A program made the translations under genes and the position numbers. Below the pieces are notes generated by a model. That model was given only the letters and a program-made list of their open reading frames with translations, had not been told where the DNA came from and searched no databases. Below are positions 11,608-21,106 of a stretch of 64,000 nt of DNA, piece by piece. Each line of letters begins with the position of its first letter. Position 1 is the first letter of the stretch. The stretch comes from Wolfiporia cocos (taxonomy: Eukaryota > Basidiomycota > Agaricomycetes > Polyporales > Phaeolaceae): positions 1,674,001 to 1,738,000 of the forward strand of contig JACCLO010000004.1 of the NCBI GenBank assembly GCA_029448655.1, read 5' to 3'.

Positions 11608-12079
11608 TGACACAGACTCACTCTGGGTCTACGGCCTATTGAGGCATACCAGCACCGCTGGCTAGCACGGGGTACGGTGTCCTGAGTGTCGCGTACGATA
11701 CTGCCTCAGAGACGGGAACACAGACTAGCGCGGGGATATAGGGCAGAGGCCCTCGACCGTTGGTCGGCCTAGGAGGCACGCAGAGGAGAGGTTGAGTATG
11801 AGGGACACGCCGCAACGTTACAATAACTGTTCTGAGGCTAATCCTCAGAACGCAACAGACTATATACATGATTGACAACACTTGTGCTAAGCCTACCCTA
11901 AAGGAGGCCCTACCGCTACGTGCCCGTTAACTAACGCTGGTAGATAAGATAGCTAAGTGTCCATGTACTAATCTATAAGTCAGGTGACCATAGGGGAGAT
12001 CATGTGATAGGGGGACGTAGATACGTGAGTTCGACCCCGGCGTATGGCAATATAGAGTCACGTAATGGAATCCGTGACA
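11608..12079 (-). repeat. TRIM LTR (5' LTR of the element)
   Basis: Same length as its partner and differing at only a few positions by eye, which implies fairly recent insertion. Confidence 0.85.
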
Positions 12080-12212
12080 CTCTAGCCAGGGCTATACTCC
12101 TAACTCCAAGTGCTGTATTCCAAACCCTGGACATAGGGAAGGGCATGGCAATGTGCTGTCTTCAAGGGGGTAGGTGTTACCTATAGGAAAGGACCCAAGT
12201 TCCCAGGTATGC

Positions 12213-12621
12213 TGACACCCAGACTAGCAAGTCAATGAAGTTATTGAGGGAGCAGCACAGCACAGAGAGAGAGAGAGAAAGGGGGCCTTGCCCCAGTTGT
12301 CAAATATGAGGTTGTAAGACCTCATCTGCCCTACTTATATACATGTGTCAGTGACCTGTAATGATCGCCCTAAAGTACTGGCCTGTGCACAGTAACTAAG
12401 GGGTCCCGTGATACAGTAACTATGTGATGATATGTGTAACTAAAGTAACGAGCGGTGACCATAACATGAGGTATAGGATTATGCACCTACCTGAGGGCGC
12501 ATGTGACTGTGGTCAAGGCATCTAAGACTAGGGAGAGAGGTTATGAGGGTGCGTACTTATACAATATGAGGCATTGTAACCACTGTACTGGGATAATAGA
12601 ACCTAAAATCATTCTGTGACA
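12213..12621 (-). repeat. Solo LTR-like sequence
   Basis: It has the layout of the TRIM and 32.7-kb LTRs: ends TGACACCC.. and ..CTGTGACA, a GGGGGCCTTG block, an ATGAGGT/ACCTCAT hairpin and an adjacent TATATA. No clean target duplication flanks it; ACCCA occurs at 12193 and 12622, but the left copy does not abut the apparent LTR end. Confidence 0.55.
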
Positions 12622-12827
12622 ACCCAATGCCATTACTGGCCAGGTCCCCCAATCGCTGAGAACCACCAATCATGGACCGATACCACTGTCATCACCGGTC
12701 ACACATCCTGATCAGTGAGAACCACCAATCAAAGAACACTACATCACGCCATTGCCGGCAGAACCCCCGATCGCCAACCATCACAATTGCAACCCGACAG
12801 ATTGGTAACCCACTCCAATCCAGGCAC

Positions 12828-13634
12828 TAGTGATGGCTGGGCCTGGCCCGGCCCAAAAGCCCTGGCTTTGGCCTGGCTTTGGACGGCCCATGGCTTTCCA
12901 AAACCTCAGCCTGGGCCCCCACTGACAGCTCATGGCTTGGCCTGGCCTGGGTCAGGGCCAAGCCGGGGCCTACCACTGCTAGGATAGTCATCACTATAGC
13001 TTCAAAAGTTTAGTATACACCATTATCAACTATTCCTTGGTGAAAGGAACACTGAGGCCTACAATTTATAGAAGGATTAAGTGTCAAAATAACCTTCCAC
13101 TGGTGTGGCATTCAGTAGTGCACCTGCCATATGGGGTCTTGTATAGGTGCCCAGTGGTGCATGGCAGGCTTCAGCGTTAAAGATTTGACTTAGGGGTGTC
13201 ACGGGCAAAATTGCCATTACCGGTGGCTAGGATATATATGTATAAACGCTACACTAATATATAGGGGGTAGAGCGCTATGTTCAGACTTCATTCTGAACT
13301 TGGCGTTCTTCCGCCCGCCTCACCCCAGTTAGCTCTGAGGGCCCAGGGTGGTCTTGTCAAGGGGCCTTTTCTGTGGTTTGAAAGAAACAACACAGAGGCA
13401 CTACATTGGATTTGAGCATATTGTGACCATGTGCAATCTTCTATTGTAATTGCTGGACATTGTATCCATTAGGGTCACCAGGCCAGGGCTCAATGGCTTG
13501 GCCCAGCTCAGCCTGAGACACAAGCCAGGCCCTGGGCCATCTCAGGCCTTCATGTAAACCCTGGCTTGGCCCGGCCCAAGTAGGGCTCGGTCCAGCCTGG
13601 CTCACAGCCCAAAGCTGGGCCTGGCACATCACTA
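12828..13634. mobile_element. hAT-type non-autonomous element, 807 bp
   Basis: It starts TAGTGATGGCTGGG and ends CACATCACTA, flanked by CCAGGCAC (12820-12827) and TCAGGCAC (13635-13642), an 8-bp duplication with one change. Both ends are rich in GGCCTGGC-type subterminal repeats. The middle, about 12990-13440, contains a TATA-bearing stretch that looks like captured LTR sequence. Confidence 0.75.
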
Positions 13635-13850
13635 TCAGGCACAACCCACTACATTGCCATGGACATCTAACTTGTAGCAGACACAGCTGCTCCTGCACAC
13701 AATGCCATTACTGGCCCATAGCACAAACATGTACATACACCTGTAGGATATATAGAGGCTGACAGTTGAGGTAGAACCTCAGACTTGTCTTGGCTGTTTA
13801 TGCCTCGTCTATCCCAGATCACAATGCACCTTTGAGTGAGTCACATTGCC

Positions 13851-14570
13851 CCAGGCTCTAGTCTGAGAAGTAGTGCATGCCAAGCTGAGCCCAACTGAGC
13901 CATAGCCAGACCATCGCAACACTAAATCTGGGGCAATAATGATATTTTCGAAGATGGGATTTGGTGGCTTACATAATACTTAAGCACTTTACAATTACCT
14001 TATTTATAAATCACATGAAAACCAAAACCAGCCCTCAAGTCCAGTGCTTCTGAGCTCAAGGAGCACTAGAGAATACTCTCTCACTAGTAATAGCCACATT
14101 ACTCAGGGATAAAACAATGGAAATAAACCATGCAGTATGTACTGTTACTCTTAGCTTGTCAAAATATGCTATCTCAGATTTTTTGGAAATCCTGGTCAGA
14201 TTTGGCGGCTTAGTAGCCAACACGTGGTGCTTACATAAAGGTGCCGGAAGTTCCTAGTGGCATCTACCTGGATCCTGCGACATGATCACGTTTCCTACAA
14301 GCGCTGGTGAAAATGTGTTTTCGGGGTAGGCAAGATCCTATCGGACAGACCTTCCTACCCACTAAACATCAACTTTGACAAATAACCTGTCACTATCAGC
14401 ATACCAGATAGGCCCTTTGCATCCTTGTGATGCTAGTATCCAGGGAAAACCCGAATTGGCCCTGTTCATATGTCAGATGGGCGTGCTCGGACACAGCAAA
14501 CTAGGACCATGCCGGGGCCATTAGTGTGGACAATTGATCTGCGGAATATCATCTGATCAGTTTTTAGAAT
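13851..14570. other. No recognised gene
   Basis: Mostly short frames with no family resemblance. I see no element ends here. Confidence 0.4.
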
Positions 14571-14736
14571 CTAGATAGCCGTGAGCTTATCTCAGTCGAG
14601 GTGATGGTACAACGACTCTATTACAGTACCTAGATAGCCGTGAGCTTATCTACGTAGTACTGTGTGTAAGTATACGAGGCGATTGTGTATTATAGAGTAA
14701 GAAACATACCTCAGTCGAGGTGATGGTACAACGACT
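14571..14736. repeat. Interleaved short direct repeats with hairpin
   Basis: A 22-bp unit, CTAGATAGCCGTGAGCTTAT.., is at 14571-14592 and 14630-14651. A 27-bp unit, CTCAGTCGAGGTGATGGTAC.., is at 14591-14617 and 14710-14736. In the second copy of the latter, CTCAGTCG and CGACTGAG form an 8-bp stem around a 14-nt loop. The four blocks alternate and do not form a simple tandem. Confidence 0.75.
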
Positions 14737-16180
14737 GAGGAAAGAGAGAAACGAAGTGAGCGAGGCTATATGAACCAATCTACACGTGATATTGACAGGT
14801 TGGCATTCGATGACGATGGGACATATCTAGTGACGACACAGTTTGATGTGTTGAGCTTCTCAGTCGAGCTACAAATACACTTGCACATCATCCAACAGTT
14901 GAATCTTGGAACTGCACGGTTGTCACATGCAGCTGCAATGTGTAGTATAGATATTATCTCGGATATCCAAGTGAGTTTCTAAGATATCTGCCGTCTAGAA
15001 AAGGAGTGCTTGGCTATCCATGTAAGTTTCATGATGAAGCTTGAAGCTTCTCTCCGACTGTTGAGCATGCCTCCATGCTGGCATCATGGGGCCAGCATCT
15101 CTTGCAGCCGCCATGCAAAAAATGATGTGCGGGATAGCAGATACAGCCGACATCGAATCGACATAACTGCACAGTACTGCATCACAGCCCAAAGTCTTAA
15201 CTATGTAAATTCCAAGATTGCATGCACTCTCCAAGAGGTTAAGCGTATATCGTCTCAAAATGCCTCCGCCTATCCTGTTCGCTTCAAACACCTCGACATC
15301 AACTCTCTGCCTAATGAATCCCCAAGAAGAGGGACCAGAATATGCGACTGGTTTGGCTGTGTAGCTTTAGGATGTCATCTTACCAGGTCACCGCATGATT
15401 GTAGTGATATAGGGCGGTCCTTTGGTATGATATTTTGTCACAAACAGTTTCCAAGAGATGTTGCAGCCTCCAATCATGATGAGAAACCCTATATATTAAT
15501 GCAAGTGGGATCCACGATTTCCATCATTGCATGCAAACCATGGAACTTGAAATACTGGGATTTTCTGAGCCTTGGGTGTTCCGCGATGGCAGGCCCGGGA
15601 AGTCTGTGCTGTAAACGTGCGGGATGTTTCGTCCTCCAATAAAACATCAGGAAATTTGCTTTGAGACTTAAAGCGTCATCCGCAGTTACAGAGGTTTCTA
15701 ATGTTAGGTGAATTGTAAGAGGTGATTATAATCTTGCGTCTAAAGTAAAAACCGCGCGAATGTCACTTTTTATCCAGGCTCGAGAAAATAATCATGTTAT
15801 AATCAATCATAATCCAACGAGCCACTTATTATAAGCGCTATCAGTGATTGCGGCAGTGGCAAAAAATCGGTATAACATGGTCTGCACTCCACAGGCAAAC
15901 ACTTTAGCACGTCTACCCAGTATTATGGAACTCCACGAGAAGGTCATGGGCTGCACACGGCAATGTGTGGCCATACATAGTGCAATGCAGCTCTCTATAG
16001 CCGTAGAAGAGCATCATATCTATAAGCTTAGGACCAGTTGTCAGCAAGATACAGATTCGTTACATATACACAATGAACTACATGTGTAGATGTACTGTTG
16101 ACTATATCAGTATCGCGCCGTTGGAGCGACGCTAAACACTTGTGCTACATGATGTATTGTATGTCTTTTACCCTACTGCA
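14737..16180. other. Unrecognised frames, no clear gene
   Basis: The longest frame, 15010-15642 (+, 210 codons), and a 98-codon frame opposite it (15291-14995) show no motif I know. A shorter frame, 14770-14982 (+), is next to the repeat cluster. The 210-codon frame could be a gene or chance; nothing in splice or domain structure decides. Confidence 0.3.
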
Positions 16181-16187
16181 TAGCCCT

Positions 16188-16275
16188 TGTAGCTCAGCGG
16201 TTAGGTGTGTCGAAATTTTGGCCCTCGTCACGCTAGCAATGAGTGCTGTGGTTCGACCCCGGGATTTGCAGCCCA
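16188..16275 (+). other. tRNA-like relic (A and B boxes)
   Basis: TAGCTCAGCGG and GGTTCGACCCC lie about 48 nt apart, the spacing of an internal Pol III promoter. Acceptor and T stems do not pair, so it is more likely a SINE head or decayed tRNA than a working tRNA gene. It is unrelated in detail to the MITE arms. Confidence 0.45.
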
Positions 16276-16517
16276 GAAGAGAGATGGTAAGCTTCTTTCA
16301 ACTCGCCAGATACCTCCTTAGTTAAAAGCTGCTAACTCAAGTAAGGTAAGAGCAGTAACAACAAGTAAATGGGCTTAAGAAGATCTGCACTTACTTTTCG
16401 ACTTTCAGACCAGTGTAATACTGACGGTTACTTGCGATTATAGTCATGTGCACTACGATTTTGAATGATTTTATTTGTTAGGCACTGCGATCAAAACCGC
16501 TCGCGTCAACCGTGTGC

Positions 16518-17313
16518 TAGTCTCGATCAGACGTTCTGCCAGCGCACGTGCTGCTCGGGAGCACCCGAGCGGAGATCGAAAAACTGAAGACAAAGCGCGC
16601 TGGCGGAACGTCTGGTGGATTTCGATGGGGCGGATGTAGGTGACCCCCGTCTCGTGATCGCGAGGCGGGCGTCTACACGTCTACGCATCGCGCAAAGTCG
16701 ATGGCACGCTAACGACTTTGGAACACGTTAGCACCCTGCCCTGTCGTAGAAGTATTCTATGGATTTTTAATCAATACAATGGATAATCCTGCCGATAACG
16801 GTAATCTTTTCGACTATGAAGACGACGAAGACGGGCTGAAGGAGCACGTTAAACCAGTTCGAAGACGCCGCATCAAGATCGTACGCGACGGCTACGCAAT
16901 GCTCTCGATGAATCAGGCGACATAGCTCCAAGCTGGTCTTACTGATACTAGCATATATGGACTCCGAAGATTTAGACTTGCCACTGTTTTTATAAGCTGC
17001 TTCGCGGGCTGCCTTCAGTAATACGTCGAAGTGCTTGTTGTCGAGATCATAGATAGTCTGCAAAAATGGCTTGCGAGGTATTCTATTGGCATGTATGTGC
17101 TAGAATACAGCGAGCGTGCGGCGGCGTATTGATCACAATTCGGGGAGGACGCGTAGATGCATAGCCTCGCGGTCACGGGATAAGGTCACCTACATCCGCC
17201 CTAGCAAAATCCGCCAGACGCTCTACAGCGGTTCGTTGTCTTCGGTTTTTCGATCTCCGCTCGGCTGTGTCCGTGGCGCAGCCACACCGCTGTAGAGCGT
17301 CTGATCGAGACTA
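16518..17313. mobile_element. MULE-type element with long TIRs, 796 bp
   Basis: Inverted arms of roughly 190 bp (TAGTCTCGATCAGACG at both ends, then GAGCGGAGATCGAAAAA and GGCGGATGTAGGTGACC) surround a 400-bp core. A perfect 9-bp duplication, ACCGTGTGC (16509-16517 and 17314-17322), flanks it. Long TIRs with a 9-bp duplication are typical of Mutator-like elements. No transposase is present. Confidence 0.85.
16767..17063 (-). CDS. Reading frame inside the MULE (possible captured exon)
   Basis: A 98-codon frame fills most of the non-TIR core. It includes FDVLLKAAREAAYKNSGK and ELCRLIHREHCVAVAYDLD, with the composition of an ordinary soluble protein. It is not part of a transposase I recognise. 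Capture of host exons by MULEs (Pack-MULEs) is known in plants; whether this is one cannot be settled without the source gene. Confidence 0.35.
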   Translation of the reverse strand: MQTIYDLDNKHFDVLLKAAREAAYKNSGKSKSSESIYASISKTSLELCRLIHREHCVAVAYDLDAASSNWFNVLLQPVFVVFIVEKITVIGRIIHCID

Positions 17314-17599
17314 ACCGTGTGCATGAAATAATCGCCTCTGTATAGGCCTATGTGAAAATGCCAGTTTCGTAGATTTAAAACGATAACTAGTTATGGAACG
17401 CAACGGTAATTTTCTGATGAATAGAAATCCAATCAGGTACTAGCTAGTAGCTACGTATGCAGCAGCTTGCTTTTCCCGTAACCTCCGGATTCAATAGGAA
17501 GCTTTATATGCTCAGTAAACAGCAGGTATATCAGCACCCGGAATGCTTCCAGTTGAACAGACTGAGCTTATGAATTCAAGGTCTCCCACCGATAACCCA

Positions 17600-17696
17600 T
17601 CAGCTGCGGCTTAAGCCGCCCAGAGCCGTCATGGGGCGGCTGGACAACTTTTCGAGCCCGGCTGTTCGAAACCAAACCGGACTTTGCACATCACTA
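17600..17696. mobile_element. hAT element right-end fragment
   Basis: It ends ACTTTGCACATCACTA like the 8.78-kb element and carries GCCGTC and GCCCGGC subterminal motifs. No matching left end was seen, so it is truncated or diverged. Confidence 0.5.
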
Positions 17697-20500
17697 GAGG
17701 AATGTGCCAGTGCCAGTGCCGTATCGAAGCGAGACGCCCCGTGTTGCGGAGCTGTTTCGACCAAGTAGTGTAACAAACAAGTTTCAGCAAGCTCGCAAAT
17801 GTTACTCAAACAGTATTATCATATCTCGAGTGGAAGAGTGGAATGTAGAACGAGATGCCGGTGTGATTCGTCGGAGAGCGGGGATCAAATTAGGCACCCG
17901 GCCAGATCTCAAATCTCGATCCGCGCTGGTATGGCGGCAACCACTGCATGCACTCCTCCGCTTCGCTGCTTTATTGCTTGCTTATGTGAATACTAGTCCG
18001 TTCAAAGATTGAGATGTAACAGAACTCCCCTGTACTGTATTTTGAACGGGACGAACGGCCTTTTCCGAACTCGTAAACGCCGAAGGTTCGCCGCGCGTGG
18101 AAATACGCACCGTAGCCCGCTCGATTCTGGCAGCACGAGCAAAACGACACGCCGACAGGGTATCGTACAGCGAGAAGACCATTCAGTACTGTCTCTTGAT
18201 CCATGCTCAGATGAGTCCTTTCAGGAGTGTTTCGTGTAGAGCAGTGAAAGTGAAGGTGTGGCAACACAGACCGGAAGCGAAGGTGAGTTCGTCTTATCTG
18301 CATCTCATAACTTCATGCTAGTACATTACCGCGTACGCTTTGTATTACACTCGCCGCCTGCTTTGTCGATATCACTGACTTCTGGATGACAGTTGTGACT
18401 GTAAGACCCTGCTGCCTTGCTTAGTCAATATCAACAGATGGAACCGCGAGTTCCGTATTCATCGTGCCTAGCTAGGATATGGAGAGAACATCCCCGGCCT
18501 GATTAGATGGTGATCCATCCAGATCCGGTAAGTCTCACCTCCAGGGTATACTGCCCTTCACTTCTGCCAATTTTGCCTTGTTTGGATGCAAATTGATCGG
18601 AGAAATGGGCGGATACTCACCCGTTAGGGTATCATACACACTTCAGGCGGATTTTGGCACCAAAAAATCTGTGCTCGCGCATCATGGGCATGTTTATGAT
18701 GAATATGACGTCCATTTAAACTCGTAGGGAGCTATGTGGAGAAAGTTCTCCTGAACTGACCGGTGATCCCGCCTCCGATGTGCGCTATGTTCCTCCTCTC
18801 TCTTCTCCTTTGACGCTGATAGCGCGGGGTGGAGCCACCACATGCTAGGCAGCCCTAGTCCCTGTTAAAACCTTGAAGCTAGTCAGTTATAATATTCATG
18901 GGGTGAACGCTCGCCTCGGTACGTAGCGCGATTGTCTGATCTACCGGCGTGGAAGGCAATTTCACGCAATAGCTAGGAGTACGATGTCGGAGATTTAGCA
19001 TTAATGGTGCATTGAGGACACATGCGGGACGGTTCGAAGCCCATATACTGCGGCAGATCGATGCCATCCATCAGGATGTTAGTTCTGACAGTAAGTCCTG
19101 TAACTTTGCCAGCTCATTGAAATGATGACATCTATAAAACAACAAGTCATCGCAACGGCGTGGGTCATGGAGCAGCTCACATATATCCTCAAATTCACAG
19201 TCCCCTGTATCGTCGAGGTGGAATACGTTCCATAGAGGATTCATGGCGGATCCAGTAGCCCGTAATCTTCGTCATGCAAGAAATAGACCATAGCGTTCCA
19301 TTCATTTCTGCTGTGTGGTTCATGTGGTTCGAGCCTATTACCAAGACGCTCTATAGCAAATTTGACGACACATTCAGTTCAACAAAGCATGCGACAGATG
19401 GAGGCCTCACACTCCAGAAACCCGACTCAGTCTCCCTCCCCCGCTCTGTCTGCTACTCCCTCCGACAGCGTACAAATGTCTTATCTTACGTCTCGCCATT
19501 TGCTCGCTGGTTGCGGCCTCCAACTCTCTGCCTTCTGGGTATTACCTTGCCGAAGATCGCCTTGGCAGCTATTGCATTGTGATTCAAACGGTCTAGCATC
19601 TTTCTGCGCGAGACAAGCTACACAAGAGGTCGTACCTCGCAAGCAACAAGCGCTGTCCGTCCACAGTTTTTCCGATTGTAAGATGTCTCTAATCGGCCGG
19701 AGAATGGTTCGGTTTAAAGACGTGAGTCACCTTCGCACTCTGAAATTTGAAGGCAGTCAACCTCCGATAGAAAAGTGGCGACTCATTCACGTCAAGGTGC
19801 GCTGTCCTTCAGCTATAGCGCATTGTCCGGACAATGTGCTAAGCAAGAAATCTGCCTTAGCAGGATAGTAGATACATAATTCGCGGCAGCTGTAGATCAG
19901 CCTCAAGACCTAAAGATCGGACTGTATCCGACTACGCGAACGGAAAGATTATGATCTGCTGTAGTGTCCAAGGATGCGGTCTCACTCACCTCTAGCTACA
20001 TGATGTTTGAAGCTCGAACATCACCGGGGGACAGACGGAGCTAAGCAAGTGCTTTGACTAGTCCCATAGCCCGTACACGGAGCCTCTGGACAATCCAGGA
20101 GGATGTGGGCATATACTATGGCATACCAGGACTATTTTGACGCGCTTAGTTGGGCTGTATCGATCGGCAGTATGCGCCTTATATCTCTGCTCCCACCTCC
20201 TCCCGTCCTCCAGGATCAAGACCACGCGTCTTTGGTATCAGGAGGTCCTGAGAGATATTCAATATTCTCCTCGCCGACACTCTATTATCGACCGAGGCAG
20301 CAAATACATATTAGCCGCACCTGGATCAGGCTCTATCGCGATCTGGCTGTGGATAGACGCATCATGTCGAACGCTCCTTCCCAGATCCACACAACTCCAG
20401 AGCTTTCTCGTGCTTTGGGCCATACAGTAAGATACAATGCTCAGTTCCCTTGCGGAAGGCTCAGCAGTTGATCTCTAGCGATTGAGTATTAGACAACTAG
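17697..20500. other. Gene-poor, only weak frames
   Basis: Frames at 17704-18012, 18097-18321, 19362-19868 and 20103-20471 (all +) resist assignment. The 19362 frame starts with a Ser/Pro/Thr-rich stretch (SRNPTQSPSPALSATPSDS) and, with the 20.1-kb frame, could be 5' exons of the gene at 20501-21106, but I could not trace a convincing splice path. Confidence 0.3.
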
Positions 20501-21106
20501 TTCCTCTGGGACAGAGCAGAGGCCAGCGAGGACATTTATATGCACCAGTGGTCGATGGAAAGCTTGGCATTTGTCTGCAGGACGCTTTGAACGACCATTT
20601 TTCCGGGCTGAAACCTGTGGAAGGACAGGTCTTCGGCGCGCTGGGTTCCTCGCAGAAAGCGCGTATGTTGATTAAAGTATGAACTTCCATTGACAGTCCA
20701 TGCATCTCCCCGCTGAGTCACACTAGTGGCCCGGATATCCTATGCCATTCAGAAAGCAGATGAACAAGCAGGGTTGCAATGGCCCGTTCACTGTGGAGCA
20801 CATTCTCACTTCTATCGCCGTGTACGTGGAGAGAATGATCAAGGTAGAGTAGCTCAATTTATCTCCATCCCTCTCCTCTCAAATCAACAATTTTGGATTT
20901 GTCAGGAATTCGCCAACATCAATATCAGTCCCCATCAAGCAGAATGGAGAGTTGGTCCTGGATTTATCGAACTTAGGCATCTGCTACTGGTTGGACTGTA
21001 CCAAGTATCTCGCAACAGCTTCGAGCTGTGCCTCCAGGTTGACTGCGAAGCCGACGCAAACGTTCTTGAAACGCAGATTCTGCCAACGTGTGCCTCTTGT
21101 GCGTGA
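20501..21106 (+). CDS. Uncharacterised family protein B (3' exons)
   Basis: Exons about 20501-20676, 20727-20843 and 20906-21106 (TGA) join in phase 0 through introns of 50 and 62 nt. The product reads HLYAPVVDGKLGICLQDALN.., then WPGYPMPFRKQMNK at the exon junction, VYVERMIK, and EWRVGPGFIELRHLLLVGL near the end. The order IxLxDAL, WPGY and WR[VI]GPxxIxLxDLxL is one I recall from many Agaricomycete proteins without known function. It is related to the genes at 3.5 and 26.0 kb. The 5' exons are not settled and may lie between 19.4 and 20.45 kb. Confidence 0.65.

Larger units (their letters stand above)
10515..12079 (-). mobile_element. TRIM: non-coding LTR retroelement, 1565 bp
   Basis: Two 472-bp direct repeats (10515-10986 and 11608-12079), nearly identical, flank 621 bp with no retroelement proteins. 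The 5-bp duplication CTCTA is perfect (10510-10514 and 12080-12084). On the minus strand the LTRs run from TGTCACGG to GTGTCA. A purine tract (AGCGGAGGTAA) abuts one LTR and a primer site abuts the other, giving minus orientation. It must rely on proteins of an autonomous LTR element. Confidence 0.85.
8553..13850 (+). repeat. Old LTR-like repeat, copy 1, broken by five insertions
   Basis: Pieces at about 8553-8780, 9397-9631, 10342-10514, 12622-12827 and 13635-13850 match, in order, the unbroken stretch 55660-56713. Shared landmarks are CCAATTTCAA..CTTTAG, GGGCACTAGCTA, GCATCACCAGCCACA, GAGAACCACCA and a promoter-like end (GGATATATA, then CCTCAGACTTGTCTTGGC). A TATA box near one end followed by a conserved start region is usual for an LTR. 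No coding part was found. The gaps are exactly the elements annotated inside this interval; 12085-12212 is not clearly aligned. Confidence 0.6.

Noticed and set aside
16188..16275. A functional tRNA gene
   Set aside because: A and B boxes fit, but acceptor and T stems do not pair and no standard anticodon loop can be drawn.
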